Source: Streptomyces sp. NBC_01335 (lineage in GTDB: Bacteria > Actinomycetota > Actinomycetes > Streptomycetales > Streptomycetaceae). Taken from it: a DNA stretch of 64,000 nucleotides. The translations under genes and the position numbers were made by a program. Under the pieces are notes generated by a model. That model had not been told where the DNA came from and searched no databases. It saw only the letters and a program-made list of their open reading frames with translations. Positions 34,524-42,932 of this stretch are shown piece after piece (position 1 is the stretch's first letter; the number at the start of each line of letters is the position of its first letter). The stretch is taken from the NCBI RefSeq assembly GCF_035953295.1, contig NZ_CP108370.1, positions 4,865,001 through 4,929,000 of the forward strand, written 5' to 3'.

Positions 34524-36119
34524 GTGCCAGCAGCACCCCCCGCCGCCCCCGACATGACCACCGACGTGGTTCTCGTCGTCGACTTCGGCGCGCAGTACGC
34601 CCAGCTCATCGCCCGTCGCGTCCGTGAGGCCCGGGTCTACAGCGAGATCGTCCCGTCCACCATGCCGGTGGCCGAGATGCTGGCGAAGAACCCCCGCGCG
34701 ATCATCCTGTCCGGCGGCCCGTCCTCGGTGTACGCGGAAGGGGCGCCCTCGCTCGACCGCTCGCTGTTCGAGGCCGGGGTCCCGGTCTTCGGCATGTGCT
34801 ACGGCTTCCAGCTGATGGCGACCACGCTCGGCGGCACCGTCGACGACAACGGGGCCCGTGAGTACGGCCGTACCCCGCTCAAGGTCACCAAGTCGGGCTC
34901 CACCCTCTTCGAGGGCACCCCCGACGACCAGGCCGTCTGGATGTCGCACGGCGACGCCTGCTCCGCCGCCCCCGAGGGCTTCACCGTGACCGCGTCCACC
35001 GACGTCGTCCCGGTCGCCGCCTTCGAGAACGACGAGAAGCGCCTCTACGGCGTCCAGTACCACCCCGAGGTCATGCACTCGACCCACGGGCAGCAGATCC
35101 TGGAGCACTTCCTCTACCGCGGCGCGGGCATCGAGCCGACCTGGACGACCACCAACGTGGTCGAGGAACAGGTCGCGCTCATCCGCGAGCAGGTCGGCAC
35201 CAAGCGGGCCATCTGCGGCCTCTCCGGCGGCGTGGACTCCGCGGTCGCCGCGGCCCTCGTGCAGAAGGCCATCGGCTCCCAGCTGACCTGCGTCTACGTC
35301 GACCACGGCCTGATGCGCAAGGGCGAGACCGAGCAGGTCGAGAAGGACTTCGTGGCCGCCACCGGCGTCCAGCTGAAGGTCGTCGACGCCGAGAAGCGCT
35401 TCCTCGACGCGCTCGCCGGGGTCTCCGACCCGGAGCAGAAGCGGAAGATCATCGGCCGCGAGTTCATCCGCGTCTTCGAGCAGGCCCAGGCCGAGATCAT
35501 CGCCGAGGGCGCGGCCGACGGCGAGCAGGTCGCCTTCCTCGTGCAGGGCACCCTCTACCCGGACGTCGTCGAGTCCGGCGGCGGCACCGGCACGGCCAAC
35601 ATCAAGTCGCACCACAACGTCGGCGGTCTCCCCGACGACATCGAGTTCGAGCTCATCGAGCCGCTGCGCCAGCTGTTCAAGGACGAGGTCCGGATGGTCG
35701 GCCAGGAGCTCGGCCTGCCCGAGGAGATCGTCCAGCGCCAGCCGTTCCCCGGCCCCGGCCTGGGCATCCGCATCGTCGGTGACGTCACCAAGGAGCGCCT
35801 CGACCTGCTCCGCGAGGCCGACGCCATCGCCCGCGAGGAGCTGACGGCCGCCGGTCTCGACCGCGAGATCTGGCAGTGCCCGGTGGTCCTCCTCGCCGAC
35901 GTCCGCTCGGTCGGCGTCCAGGGCGACGGCCGCACCTACGGCCACCCGATCGTGCTGCGCCCGGTGTCCTCCGAGGACGCCATGACGGCCGACTGGTCGC
36001 GCCTGCCGTACGAGACGCTGGCGAAGATCTCCACCCGCATCACCAACGAGGTCGCCGACGTCAACCGCGTCGTCCTCGACGTGACGAGCAAGCCGCCGGG
36101 GACGATCGAGTGGGAGTGA
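34524..36119 (+). CDS. guaA: GMP synthase (glutamine-hydrolysing)
   Basis: Converts XMP to GMP with ATP and glutamine, completing the pathway begun by guaB. The 531-residue protein shows the amidotransferase domain ([11 protein letters not shown], nucleophile in [12 protein letters not shown]), then the PP-loop S-G-G-V-D-S in the ATP pyrophosphatase domain and the C-terminal dimerisation part ending G-T-I-E-W-E. GTG 34524 with GGAAGG upstream gives the usual start; ATG 34554 is an alternative. TAACAT at 34480-34485 may be the -10. It is divergent from the chorismate mutase leader. Confidence 0.96.
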   Translation: MPAAPPAAPDMTTDVVLVVDFGAQYAQLIARRVREARVYSEIVPSTMPVAEMLAKNPRAIILSGGPSSVYAEGAPSLDRSLFEAGVPVFGMCYGFQLMATTLGGTVDDNGAREYGRTPLKVTKSGSTLFEGTPDDQAVWMSHGDACSAAPEGFTVTASTDVVPVAAFENDEKRLYGVQYHPEVMHSTHGQQILEHFLYRGAGIEPTWTTTNVVEEQVALIREQVGTKRAICGLSGGVDSAVAAALVQKAIGSQLTCVYVDHGLMRKGETEQVEKDFVAATGVQLKVVDAEKRFLDALAGVSDPEQKRKIIGREFIRVFEQAQAEIIAEGAADGEQVAFLVQGTLYPDVVESGGGTGTANIKSHHNVGGLPDDIEFELIEPLRQLFKDEVRMVGQELGLPEEIVQRQPFPGPGLGIRIVGDVTKERLDLLREADAIAREELTAAGLDREIWQCPVVLLADVRSVGVQGDGRTYGHPIVLRPVSSEDAMTADWSRLPYETLAKISTRITNEVADVNRVVLDVTSKPPGTIEWE

Positions 36120-36139
36120 CCCTCCCCGAAGCCCCCTGA

Positions 36140-36176
36140 CGATGCCGCCGCTTCCCCCGTGGGAGCGGCGGCATCG
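36140..36176 (+). terminator. Terminator after guaA
   Basis: CGATGCCGCCGCT and AGCGGCGGCATCG pair perfectly around a C/G-rich loop, 20 bases after the stop. Confidence 0.9.
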
Positions 36177-36356
36177 CCGTGTCCGGACCCCTCCGCCGTC
36201 CCCGCGGTGGCACGGGCGCTGCCCCGCGGTGGCACAGGTGCGCGAAACCGGGCGGCCGGGCCGACCCGATGCGGCCCGAAGGCCCCCGGTACGGCACAAT
36301 TCACAAAAAACGTAAGTGAGTTGGCTGTACCGGGGCGGGAAAGGGCGGCACAGGTC

Positions 36357-37625
36357 GTGGCGTTGGACGAGGCGAGGGCAAGCAGGGCGCACGGCGGGGG
36401 CTGTACGTGCGGCGACTGCCCGCACGGAGCACGCGAAGGACACCGGCGCGCGGTCGCCGCCTTCCTCGCCAAACGGGACGAGTACGCCGCCGGGAAGGGA
36501 CTTCCCGCCGGGGTGGCGCAGTCGCCCTCCGCCTCCCGGCAGTGGGTCTCCGACGAGCTGACCGGCGCCGCCCGCGCGGTCGCCGACCGCAGCCGGGAAG
36601 CCGGTGACGCCTGGCTCCACGAGGTGCGGCTGCGCACCCTCGCCGTCATCGCGGTCGCGCTCGTCGCCCTCGTCCTCGGTGAGACCGCCACCGCGATCGG
36701 CCCGGGCTGGTCCACCGCCCGTACCGCCGGGCTGATCGCCGGACTCGTCACCGCCGCGCTGCTGGCCGCCGGCGCCTCGTACCACCGGGCGCGCGGAGGG
36801 CTGCTCGCCCCGCTCATCGGCGAGGACAACCGGCTCTCCACCTCGCGGACCGTCGCCGCCGCCTGGGTGCTGCTCGCCGCCTTCGCCGTCCTGGTGCTCT
36901 CCCTCCAGCTCGCCGGGGCCTCCGACCACGCCGAGCGCGACGCGCTCATCGAGGGGCTGGACCTGATGCGTTCGGCGGGGGTGCTGACGGTGCTGGCGCT
37001 GGTCTGCGCCGTCGCCGTCGTCGTCCGCCGGGTCGTCTCCGTACGGGTGCTGGCGCAGCGGCTCCAGAAGATCCGGGCCGACCGGCCGCGCGCCGCCGAC
37101 CTGCTGACCGACGACTCCGGCCGCGGCAGCTTCACGGACGTGCAGTACGTGCTGGTGAGCGGCGTCGCGGTGCTCTTCGCGGCGGTCCGCCTCGCCCGCC
37201 GCCCCGAGCAGCTCCCGGACCTGCCGTGGGGGCTCGCGCTGCTGGTGGCGGTCTCGGCGGCGACCTACTTCGCGGGGAAGTACGCGGAGGGCGGCCGCCC
37301 GGTGGTCCTGTCGGTCGTCCGGGCCCGCGAGGCCGGCGATCTGGACGCCCCGATCCGTACCGGCGACGACATCGAGATCCGGGGCGCCGGCTTCGTACCG
37401 CCCGGCGCGGGCGGCCCGGCCGGGCTGGCCCGGCTCGTCGTGCGGATAGGGACGGTCCACGTCCACGTCCCGCTGATCCCGGTCCCCGGCGGCTTCGCCA
37501 ACCCGACCGACACCGTCCTCACCGTGCCCGTCCCGGTGGAGGTCGAACCCGGCTCGGTGGACGTGCAGGTGGTGACTGCCGCCGGGGTGGAGACCAACAG
37601 CTGCCGGATCGACGTGACGGACTGA
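36357..37625 (+). CDS. Membrane protein, unknown function
   Basis: About 422 residues. The N-terminal part has C-T-C-G-D-C-P-H-G-A and a helix A-V-A-A-F-L-A-K-R-D-E-Y. Hydrophobic segments follow around L-A-V-I-A-V-A-L-V-A-L-V-L-G, A-A-W-V-L-L-A-A-F-A-V-L-V-L, G-V-L-T-V-L-A-L-V-C-A-V-A-V-V-V and two later ones, about six in all. The soluble C-terminus (about 320-422) looks beta-rich, with D-I-E-I-R-G-A-G-F-V-P-P and N-P-T-D-T-V-L-T-V-P. I do not recognise the family. GTG 36357 is chosen after GGGAAAGGG; TTG 36363 is possible. AT-rich DNA at 36293-36325 probably holds the promoter. Confidence 0.75.
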   Translation: MALDEARASRAHGGGCTCGDCPHGAREGHRRAVAAFLAKRDEYAAGKGLPAGVAQSPSASRQWVSDELTGAARAVADRSREAGDAWLHEVRLRTLAVIAVALVALVLGETATAIGPGWSTARTAGLIAGLVTAALLAAGASYHRARGGLLAPLIGEDNRLSTSRTVAAAWVLLAAFAVLVLSLQLAGASDHAERDALIEGLDLMRSAGVLTVLALVCAVAVVVRRVVSVRVLAQRLQKIRADRPRAADLLTDDSGRGSFTDVQYVLVSGVAVLFAAVRLARRPEQLPDLPWGLALLVAVSAATYFAGKYAEGGRPVVLSVVRAREAGDLDAPIRTGDDIEIRGAGFVPPGAGGPAGLARLVVRIGTVHVHVPLIPVPGGFANPTDTVLTVPVPVEVEPGSVDVQVVTAAGVETNSCRIDVTD

Positions 37626-38012
37626 CACCGGGGAGGAACGGGGGCGTGGGCCACGGACGTCAGGAGTGAGGCCCCCCACGCTCCGCGGGCGGTTCGCCGC
37701 GCCGCCAGAAGGTGGGGCGCCACCAGTACAGCGCCGTCACGTCCTCCGGCCCCGGAGCACGGCTACATCTGGTGTCCGCAGCACGGGCAGGGGAACCAGC
37801 CCTGCGGGGGCGGGACGGGTGGCGGGCGCATCCGGTACTCCGATCCGGGCACGGGCTCTCCCGCGCCCTCGAATGCCGCCTCCCGTGTCCGGGCTCGGCG
37901 GGTCTCGCGTGTGTGCGAACCTCCGGGTCCGCCCGCCCGACGGTATGACAGAGGGCCAGAACGGTGCGCGCCCATTTCGGTCCGGGGGCGCGGAGAGCCG
38001 GGCCCGGACCGC
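37626..38012. other. Gap with remnants of a small Cys-rich frame
   Basis: 387 bp. No confident gene. Minus-strand frames here give the short peptide entered at 37763-37831 and, in another frame ending at 37660, D-V-T-A-L-Y-W-W-R-P-T-F-W-R-R-G-E-P-P, which also looks protein-like. They may be pieces of one decayed gene. Confidence 0.4.
37763..37831 (-). pseudogene. Short CPCC-motif frame, possibly a truncated gene
   Basis: ATG 37831 follows GGAG at six bases and opens a 22-residue frame of Pro-rich sequence ending G-W-F-P-C-P-C-C-G-H-Q-M. C-P-C-C-G recalls the start of small Cys-rich CPCC proteins, but the frame stops right after it. A one-base shift would join it to the Trp-rich tail that ends at 37660. 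It could be a frameshifted remnant or a genuine tiny protein. Confidence 0.3.
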
Positions 38013-38462
38013 TCAGAACTCGGGCGCCGCCATGAAGGTCGTGAAGACGGATCCGGCGAGGACCAGCCAGACCAGGACCGCACCGGTCAGCACGGAGCGC
38101 GCGACGGGCACGGCGGCGGGCCGGTCGCGGAGCCCGGCGACGATCCACCCGCACGCGGCGCAGAGGGCCGGCACCCCGAAGAGCACCAGCGCGGTGCGCT
38201 GCAGCGCGAGCTTCGTCTCGTGGTTGCCCTGCCAGTCGCTGACGCTCTTGTTCCGGATCGCCTCCTCGGCGGTGTACCAGAACCCGAGGAGCAGCGGGAC
38301 CAGGAGCACGGCGGTCACCACGAGGAGGGTGACGAGCGTGCGGCGGGCCGGGCGGTCCGTTCTCCCGGAGGCGTCCGTGTCCCCGTGGGGGTCCGTGCCC
38401 GCGTGGGCGTCGGGGTTTTCCGAACGGTCCGCGAGATCGGGAGAGTTGGGCGTATCCGTCAT
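38013..38462 (-). CDS. Small membrane protein, unknown function
   Basis: A 149-residue protein with an Asp/Ser-rich cytoplasmic head (about 40 residues) and three hydrophobic segments: T-L-V-T-L-L-V-V-T-A-V-L-L-V-P-L-L-L, L-V-L-F-G-V-P-A-L-C-A-A-C-G-W and L-T-G-A-V-L-V-W-L-V-L-A-G-S. A loop W-Q-G-N-H-E-T-K lies between the first two. ATG 38462 starts the head; the ribosome site is weak. It is divergent from the DoxX gene across 186 bp. No family recognised. Confidence 0.75.
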   Translation of the reverse strand: MTDTPNSPDLADRSENPDAHAGTDPHGDTDASGRTDRPARRTLVTLLVVTAVLLVPLLLGFWYTAEEAIRNKSVSDWQGNHETKLALQRTALVLFGVPALCAACGWIVAGLRDRPAAVPVARSVLTGAVLVWLVLAGSVFTTFMAAPEF

Positions 38463-38648
38463 GCGGGCATCGTCCGCGAGGACCCGCCCGCACCGCCACC
38501 CGTATCGCCCACCGGGACGGAAGCGGTGCAGAGCCGTGACAGGCCGCTCCGGCGTACGTCGGACGGACCTTGCACCCCCGCGCGCGCCCACGTACGTATG
38601 TTCTTACGTATGGTCTGTTGACGGGGCAACGGAAAGGTGGGGCAGTTC

Positions 38649-39164
38649 ATGCAGGGCCACGGAAGCAACGGTTACGGACGCGTTCCCGGCGAACCGAAGG
38701 GGCTGAGCGAGCTGGCGCGCACCTACGCGCTGCTGCCGCTGCGGGTCTTCCTCGGCGTCACCTTCATCTACGCCGGGCTCGACAAGCTGACGGACAGCGC
38801 CTTCCTGTCGTCGAGCGGAGCCGGCTCGATCGGCGACCAGATGCGCGGGGTCCGCGACTCCGCCGGGGCCCCCTGGCTCGTCGACCTGGCGCTGCACAGC
38901 CCGGTCGGCTTCGGGTACGCCATCGCGCTCGGCGAGCTCGCCGTCGGCCTCGGCACCCTGTTCGGGCTCTGGGGCCGGCTCGCCGCGCTCGGCGGCGCGC
39001 TGATCTCGCTGAGCCTCTGGCTCACCGTGAGCTGGCAGGCGACCCCGTACTACTACGGCAACGACCTCGTCTACCTCATGGCCTGGCTGCCGCTGCTGCT
39101 CGCCGGATCGGGGCCCTTCTCGCTGGGCACGCTCCTGCCGCCGCGCCGCCGCCGGAGCCTGTAG
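38649..39164 (+). CDS. DoxX family membrane protein
   Basis: A 171-residue four-helix membrane protein. Marks of the DoxX family are R-V-F-L-G-V-T-F-I-Y-A-G-L-D-K-L near residue 40, A-L-G-E-L-A-V-G-L-G-T-L-F-G-L and a late W-L-P-L-L-L-A-G. Relatives act with thiosulfate:quinone oxidases or in redox homeostasis; the specific role here is unknown. ATG 38649 is preferred over GTG 38637 because the GGTGGGG before it is properly spaced. Its 3' end overlaps the convergent small gene at 39071 by 94 bp. Confidence 0.85.
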   Translation: MQGHGSNGYGRVPGEPKGLSELARTYALLPLRVFLGVTFIYAGLDKLTDSAFLSSSGAGSIGDQMRGVRDSAGAPWLVDLALHSPVGFGYAIALGELAVGLGTLFGLWGRLAALGGALISLSLWLTVSWQATPYYYGNDLVYLMAWLPLLLAGSGPFSLGTLLPPRRRRSL

Positions 39165-39334
39165 GCGACCCAGGCGGCCACGGCGGCGAGGAAGAGCCCG
39201 CCGCCCAGCACCGCGGCGAAGAACACCCACGGCGCCTGCCAGGCCCCGGCCCAGTCGGCCGCGTACCCGGCGGACAGGGCCAGCAGGGTCAGGCCGGCCA
39301 GCGCGCGGCCCGGCCGGAACTCATGAAGCAGCAC
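39071..39334 (-). CDS. Small two-helix membrane protein
   Basis: An 87-residue protein with two membrane segments (L-A-G-L-T-L-L-A-L-S-A-G-Y-A and W-V-F-F-A-A-V-L-G-G-G-L-F-L-A-A-V) followed by R-L-R-R-R-R-G-G-R. GTG 39334 lies inside the end of the upstream PspC gene (14-bp overlap), so translation is likely coupled. The last 30 codons run over the DoxX 3' end in antisense and look less protein-like; the true stop may still be this one. Function unknown, probably tied to the PspC protein. Confidence 0.7.
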   Translation of the reverse strand: MLLHEFRPGRALAGLTLLALSAGYAADWAGAWQAPWVFFAAVLGGGLFLAAVAAWVAYRLRRRRGGRSVPSEKGPDPASSSGSQAMR

Positions 39335-40787
39335 GGGTGACCTCCACCTGTCCGAGACCGACTTCCAGGCGCAGCTCGATCGTGCCGGCCGGGTCCGCGC
39401 CCCTGGGGGGCGCCAGGGTGCGGGTGGTCTGCCGGTCCGGGGCGATGTCGACGTCCTGGCCGGCCGGATCGCCGGGCAGGGTCACGTCCCCGAGCCCCAC
39501 CTCCGCCCGCACCCGGACCGTCGCGTCCTGCGGGACGACGACCACCACGCGCCCGGCCCCCGCCTCCACCCGGGTGGAGAGGGCTGTTCCCAGCGGGACC
39601 GGCAGCCCGGACAGGTCGAGGCGGGCGGTACCGGCCCCGATGTCGTAGGACGGCCGCAGCTGGGCGGCGGTGACGGGACGCCACTCGGTCCGCGCCCACG
39701 TCGTCCCGATGTCCCTCGGCAGTACGGTCGACGCCGCGAGCACCCCCGTGACGAGCAGCGCGAACACCAGCGTGCCGAAACCGGTCCGGCCGAAGAACGA
39801 GGCGACCAGCAGCCCCACCCCGAGGACGGCGAGCGCCGCGACCGCCCCGATCTGGAGGCTCTCGCCGAGCGGGTGCCTGCCCCAGCCGGGCCAGGCGGCG
39901 GCCACCCCGGCGACGATCGCCAGGAACCGCACCAGGCCCCCGATCGAGTGCGGCCCGTGCGTCCTCTCCCGCGGATCGGTGGCGACCGGCGGCACGTGCC
40001 TCCCGTGCGCCGGGTGCTTCCGGTGCGGCCCGTGGTGCGGTGCCCCGTGGTGTCCGCCGCGCGCCCGGCCCGGCCCGTCCGCCTCGCCCGCCGAGCCCGG
40101 CACCGCGTCCGCCGGGCCCCACAGGTACCCCGCGCCCACCGGCCCCGTCGTGCCGTCCTTGACGATCGGGTCCCGCCACCACGACGGCCCGGCCGGCGCC
40201 GGGGGCGCCTGGACCTCCGGCGGCACCGAGCCCCGGCCGGAGGGCGCCGGCGCCGGGGCGGTGCGGGGCGCGGAAGGTACGGAGTCCCCGGCGGCCCGGT
40301 CGTCCCGGCCGTCCCGGGCGGCCCGGTCCGGTTCCTCGTCCGTGGCGGCGGGCCGGCCGTGCCTCGTCCACACCGCGAACCCGGCGACCGCCAGCACCAG
40401 CAGCGCGGCGAACGCCAGGACCCCGCCGTTGTTGATCATCGAGAGGAAGAGCCCGCAGCCGACCAGCGCGAAGAGCAGCGCCACCAGCGGCGGCCCCTCC
40501 ACCCGGCCGGAGAGCAGCCCGCGGAACTCGTTCTCCTCCTCGCCCTCCACCGGAACCAGCAGCCACGCGAAGCCGTAGAGGATCAGCCCGGTGCCGCCCG
40601 CGACGGCGAGCACCCCGAGGACCACCCGGAAGATGACCGGGTCCACGTCGAAGTACCGGCCGAGGCCGCCGCACACCCCCGCCACCACCTTCTGCCGGGG
40701 GCTCCGCCTCAGCTGCGGTTTCGGTGCGCTCTTCGGTGCGCCGGGGGGCGCCTCGCCGGGGGGCGCGGCGGGCGGGGAAGCGGTCAT
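39321..40787 (-). CDS. PspC domain membrane protein
   Basis: A 488-residue protein. The PspC domain is at about 25-90: R-S-P-R-Q-K-V-V-A-G-V-C-G-G-L-G-R-Y-F-D-V-D-P-V-I-F with its membrane helix and Y-G-F-A-W-L-L-V-P. Two more helices follow, a Pro/Ala-rich and His/Gly-rich linker, further helices near 310-360, and a C-terminal part rich in alternating V/T/R that looks like the beta-rich LiaF-like domain (V-E-A-G-A-G-R-V-V-V-V-V-P). Such proteins often restrain the LiaSR-type kinase, and here that kinase gene is divergent. ATG 40787 has GGAG at five bases. Confidence 0.88.
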   Translation of the reverse strand: MTASPPAAPPGEAPPGAPKSAPKPQLRRSPRQKVVAGVCGGLGRYFDVDPVIFRVVLGVLAVAGGTGLILYGFAWLLVPVEGEEENEFRGLLSGRVEGPPLVALLFALVGCGLFLSMINNGGVLAFAALLVLAVAGFAVWTRHGRPAATDEEPDRAARDGRDDRAAGDSVPSAPRTAPAPAPSGRGSVPPEVQAPPAPAGPSWWRDPIVKDGTTGPVGAGYLWGPADAVPGSAGEADGPGRARGGHHGAPHHGPHRKHPAHGRHVPPVATDPRERTHGPHSIGGLVRFLAIVAGVAAAWPGWGRHPLGESLQIGAVAALAVLGVGLLVASFFGRTGFGTLVFALLVTGVLAASTVLPRDIGTTWARTEWRPVTAAQLRPSYDIGAGTARLDLSGLPVPLGTALSTRVEAGAGRVVVVVPQDATVRVRAEVGLGDVTLPGDPAGQDVDIAPDRQTTRTLAPPRGADPAGTIELRLEVGLGQVEVTRAAS

Positions 40788-40908
40788 GGCTCCATGGTGA
40801 CGGCCCGGAGGCCCCCGTGGGACCCACGGCGACCCTGGTCGTTCCCTGATATGGGAGTAGGGGCCGTCCCTGATGTCCCGGCCCACCCGGACGTGTGACG
40901 ATCGGACC

Positions 40909-42195
40909 ATGCCAACCGCCACGACCCGAGCCGCCGGTGCACCGGCCACCGACCCGGAGGAGCCACCGGCGCGCAAGCTGTACCGCAGCGCCGAGGGGCG
41001 CATGCTGGGCGGCGTCGCGCGCGGCCTCGCCGGACACCTCGGGCTGCCGGTCGCCTGGGTGCGGCTCGTCTTCCTCGGCCTCTTCATGGCGGACGGCCTC
41101 GGCGCGGTGCTCTACGCGGTGTTCTGGATCGTGGTGCCCCTCGGCGTCGGCGGCGTCGAGGCCCCGCGCTCCCTCTTCATCACGGCTCCGGACGGCAGCC
41201 GCCGGCTCCGCAAGCCCGACCGGGGGCAGGTCTTCGCGCTCGTCGGGCTCTTCGTCGGCGCCCTGATCTTCCTCGCCAACGTGAACATGGGCAGCGGCGC
41301 CGACCGCTACATCTGGCCCATCCTCCTCATCGGGGCCGGCTCCGTGCTGGTCTGGCGGCAGGCCGACAACGCCCGCCGCGCCCAGTGGATGGAGGTGGGC
41401 CGCCGCCGGAGCATGCTGCACCTGGCGCGCGGTCTCGCCGGGGTCGCGCTCGTCGGCCTCGGGCTCGCCGCGTTCCTGGTGGTGCGCGGCTCGGCCGCCC
41501 AGCTCGGGAACGTCCTCACCGCCGCCATCGCGGTGCTCACCGGCATCGCGCTGCTCGCCGGCCCCTACCTCGTCCGCATGACCCAGGACCTCTCCGAGGA
41601 ACGCCTGATGCGCATCCGCGCCCAGGAACGCGCCGAGGTCGCCGCCCACGTCCACGACTCGGTGCTGCACACCCTCACCCTGATCCAGCGCAACGCCGAG
41701 GACGCCGGAGAGGTCCGCAGACTGGCCCGCGCCCAGGAACGCGAACTGCGGAACTGGCTGTACGACCCCGGCGGCACCGGCAAGGACGCCGACGACGAGC
41801 CGGCCACCCTCGCCGAGGCCGTGAAGCGCGCCGCCGCCGAGGTCGAGGACAAGCACGGCGTCCCGCTGGAGGTCGTCGTGGTCGGCGACTGCCCGCTGGA
41901 CGAGAAGACCACCGCCCAGCTCCAGGCCGCGCGCGAGGCGATGGTGAACGCCGCCAAGTACGGTGGCGAGGGCGGCGCGGTCCAGGTCTACGCGGAGGTC
42001 GAGGGCCGGACGGTCTTCATCTCCGTACGCGACCGGGGGCCCGGGTTCGACCTGGACGCGGTCCCCGAGGACCGCATGGGTGTACGAGAATCGATCGTCG
42101 GCCGGATGCGGCGCAACGGCGGTACGGCCCGGCTCCGGTCGGTGCCCGGTGGTGGCACGGAAGTCGAGCTGGAGATGGAGAGGGCGGGCGAATGA
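40909..42195 (+). CDS. PspC-domain sensor histidine kinase
   Basis: A 428-residue kinase. It starts with its own PspC domain (K-L-Y-R-S-A-E-G-R-M-L-G-G-V-A-R-G-L-A), passes through about four membrane helices, then has a HisKA_3 helix with the phosphoacceptor H249 in A-H-V-H-D-S-V-L-H-T-L and a HATPase with R-E-A-M-V-N-A-A-K-Y and D-R-G-P-G-F-D. It probably monitors envelope or membrane stress, in line with the LiaS/PspC group. ATG 40909 is preferred; an in-frame ATG 36 bp upstream lies in the shared promoter. Its stop overlaps the regulator's start. Confidence 0.92.
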   Translation: MPTATTRAAGAPATDPEEPPARKLYRSAEGRMLGGVARGLAGHLGLPVAWVRLVFLGLFMADGLGAVLYAVFWIVVPLGVGGVEAPRSLFITAPDGSRRLRKPDRGQVFALVGLFVGALIFLANVNMGSGADRYIWPILLIGAGSVLVWRQADNARRAQWMEVGRRRSMLHLARGLAGVALVGLGLAAFLVVRGSAAQLGNVLTAAIAVLTGIALLAGPYLVRMTQDLSEERLMRIRAQERAEVAAHVHDSVLHTLTLIQRNAEDAGEVRRLARAQERELRNWLYDPGGTGKDADDEPATLAEAVKRAAAEVEDKHGVPLEVVVVGDCPLDEKTTAQLQAAREAMVNAAKYGGEGGAVQVYAEVEGRTVFISVRDRGPGFDLDAVPEDRMGVRESIVGRMRRNGGTARLRSVPGGGTEVELEMERAGE

Positions 42196-42890
42196 CCGAG
42201 AACACCGAAGCGACGACCCAGGGACCGGAACGCCGGGTACGGGTCGTCCTCGTGGACGACCACCGGATGTTCCGCACCGGTGTCCAGGCCGAGATCGGCC
42301 GCACCGAGGAGACCGGGGTCGAGGTCGTCGGCGAGGCCGCCGACGTCGACCAGGCCGTCACCGTCATCACGGCGACCCGCCCCGAGGTCGTCCTCCTCGA
42401 CGTCCACCTCCCCGGCGGCGGCGGCGTCGAGGTACTGCGCCGCTGCGCCCCGCTGATGTCGGCCGCCGAGAACCCGGTCCGCTTCCTCGCGCTCTCCGTC
42501 TCCGACGCGGCCGAGGACGTCATCGGGGTCATCCGGGGCGGCGCCCGCGGCTACGTCACCAAGACGATCACCGGCGACGACCTGGTCAACTCGGTCTTCC
42601 GGGTCCAGGAGGGCGACGCGGTCTTCTCGCCCCGCCTGGCCGGCTTCGTGCTCGACGCCTTCGCCTCCACGGACGCCCCGCCGGTCGACGAGGACCTGGA
42701 CCGGCTCACCCAGCGCGAGCGCGAGGTGCTGCGGCTGATCGCCCGGGGCTACGCGTACAAGGAGATCGCCAAGCAGCTCTTCATCTCGGTGAAGACGGTG
42801 GAGTCGCACGTCTCCGCGGTGCTCCGCAAGCTCCAGCTCTCCAACCGCCACGAGCTGACCCGCTGGGCGACGGCGCGCCGCCTGGTCTGA
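42192..42890 (+). CDS. NarL-type response regulator
   Basis: A 232-residue partner of the PspC kinase, coupled to it by an ATGA overlap. The receiver domain has V-D-D-H (21-24), phosphoacceptor D70 in V-V-L-L-D-V-H-L-P and a conserved K in Y-V-T-K-T-I; the C-terminal LuxR HTH runs L-T-Q-R-E-R-E-V-L-R-L-I-A-R-G-Y-A-Y-K-E-I-A. It likely controls its own operon and the divergent PspC gene. Confidence 0.93.
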   Translation: MTENTEATTQGPERRVRVVLVDDHRMFRTGVQAEIGRTEETGVEVVGEAADVDQAVTVITATRPEVVLLDVHLPGGGGVEVLRRCAPLMSAAENPVRFLALSVSDAAEDVIGVIRGGARGYVTKTITGDDLVNSVFRVQEGDAVFSPRLAGFVLDAFASTDAPPVDEDLDRLTQREREVLRLIARGYAYKEIAKQLFISVKTVESHVSAVLRKLQLSNRHELTRWATARRLV

Positions 42891-42932
42891 CGCCCGTCAC
42901 GGTCGCCCCGCCCGCCCGGCCCTTGCGCCGGG

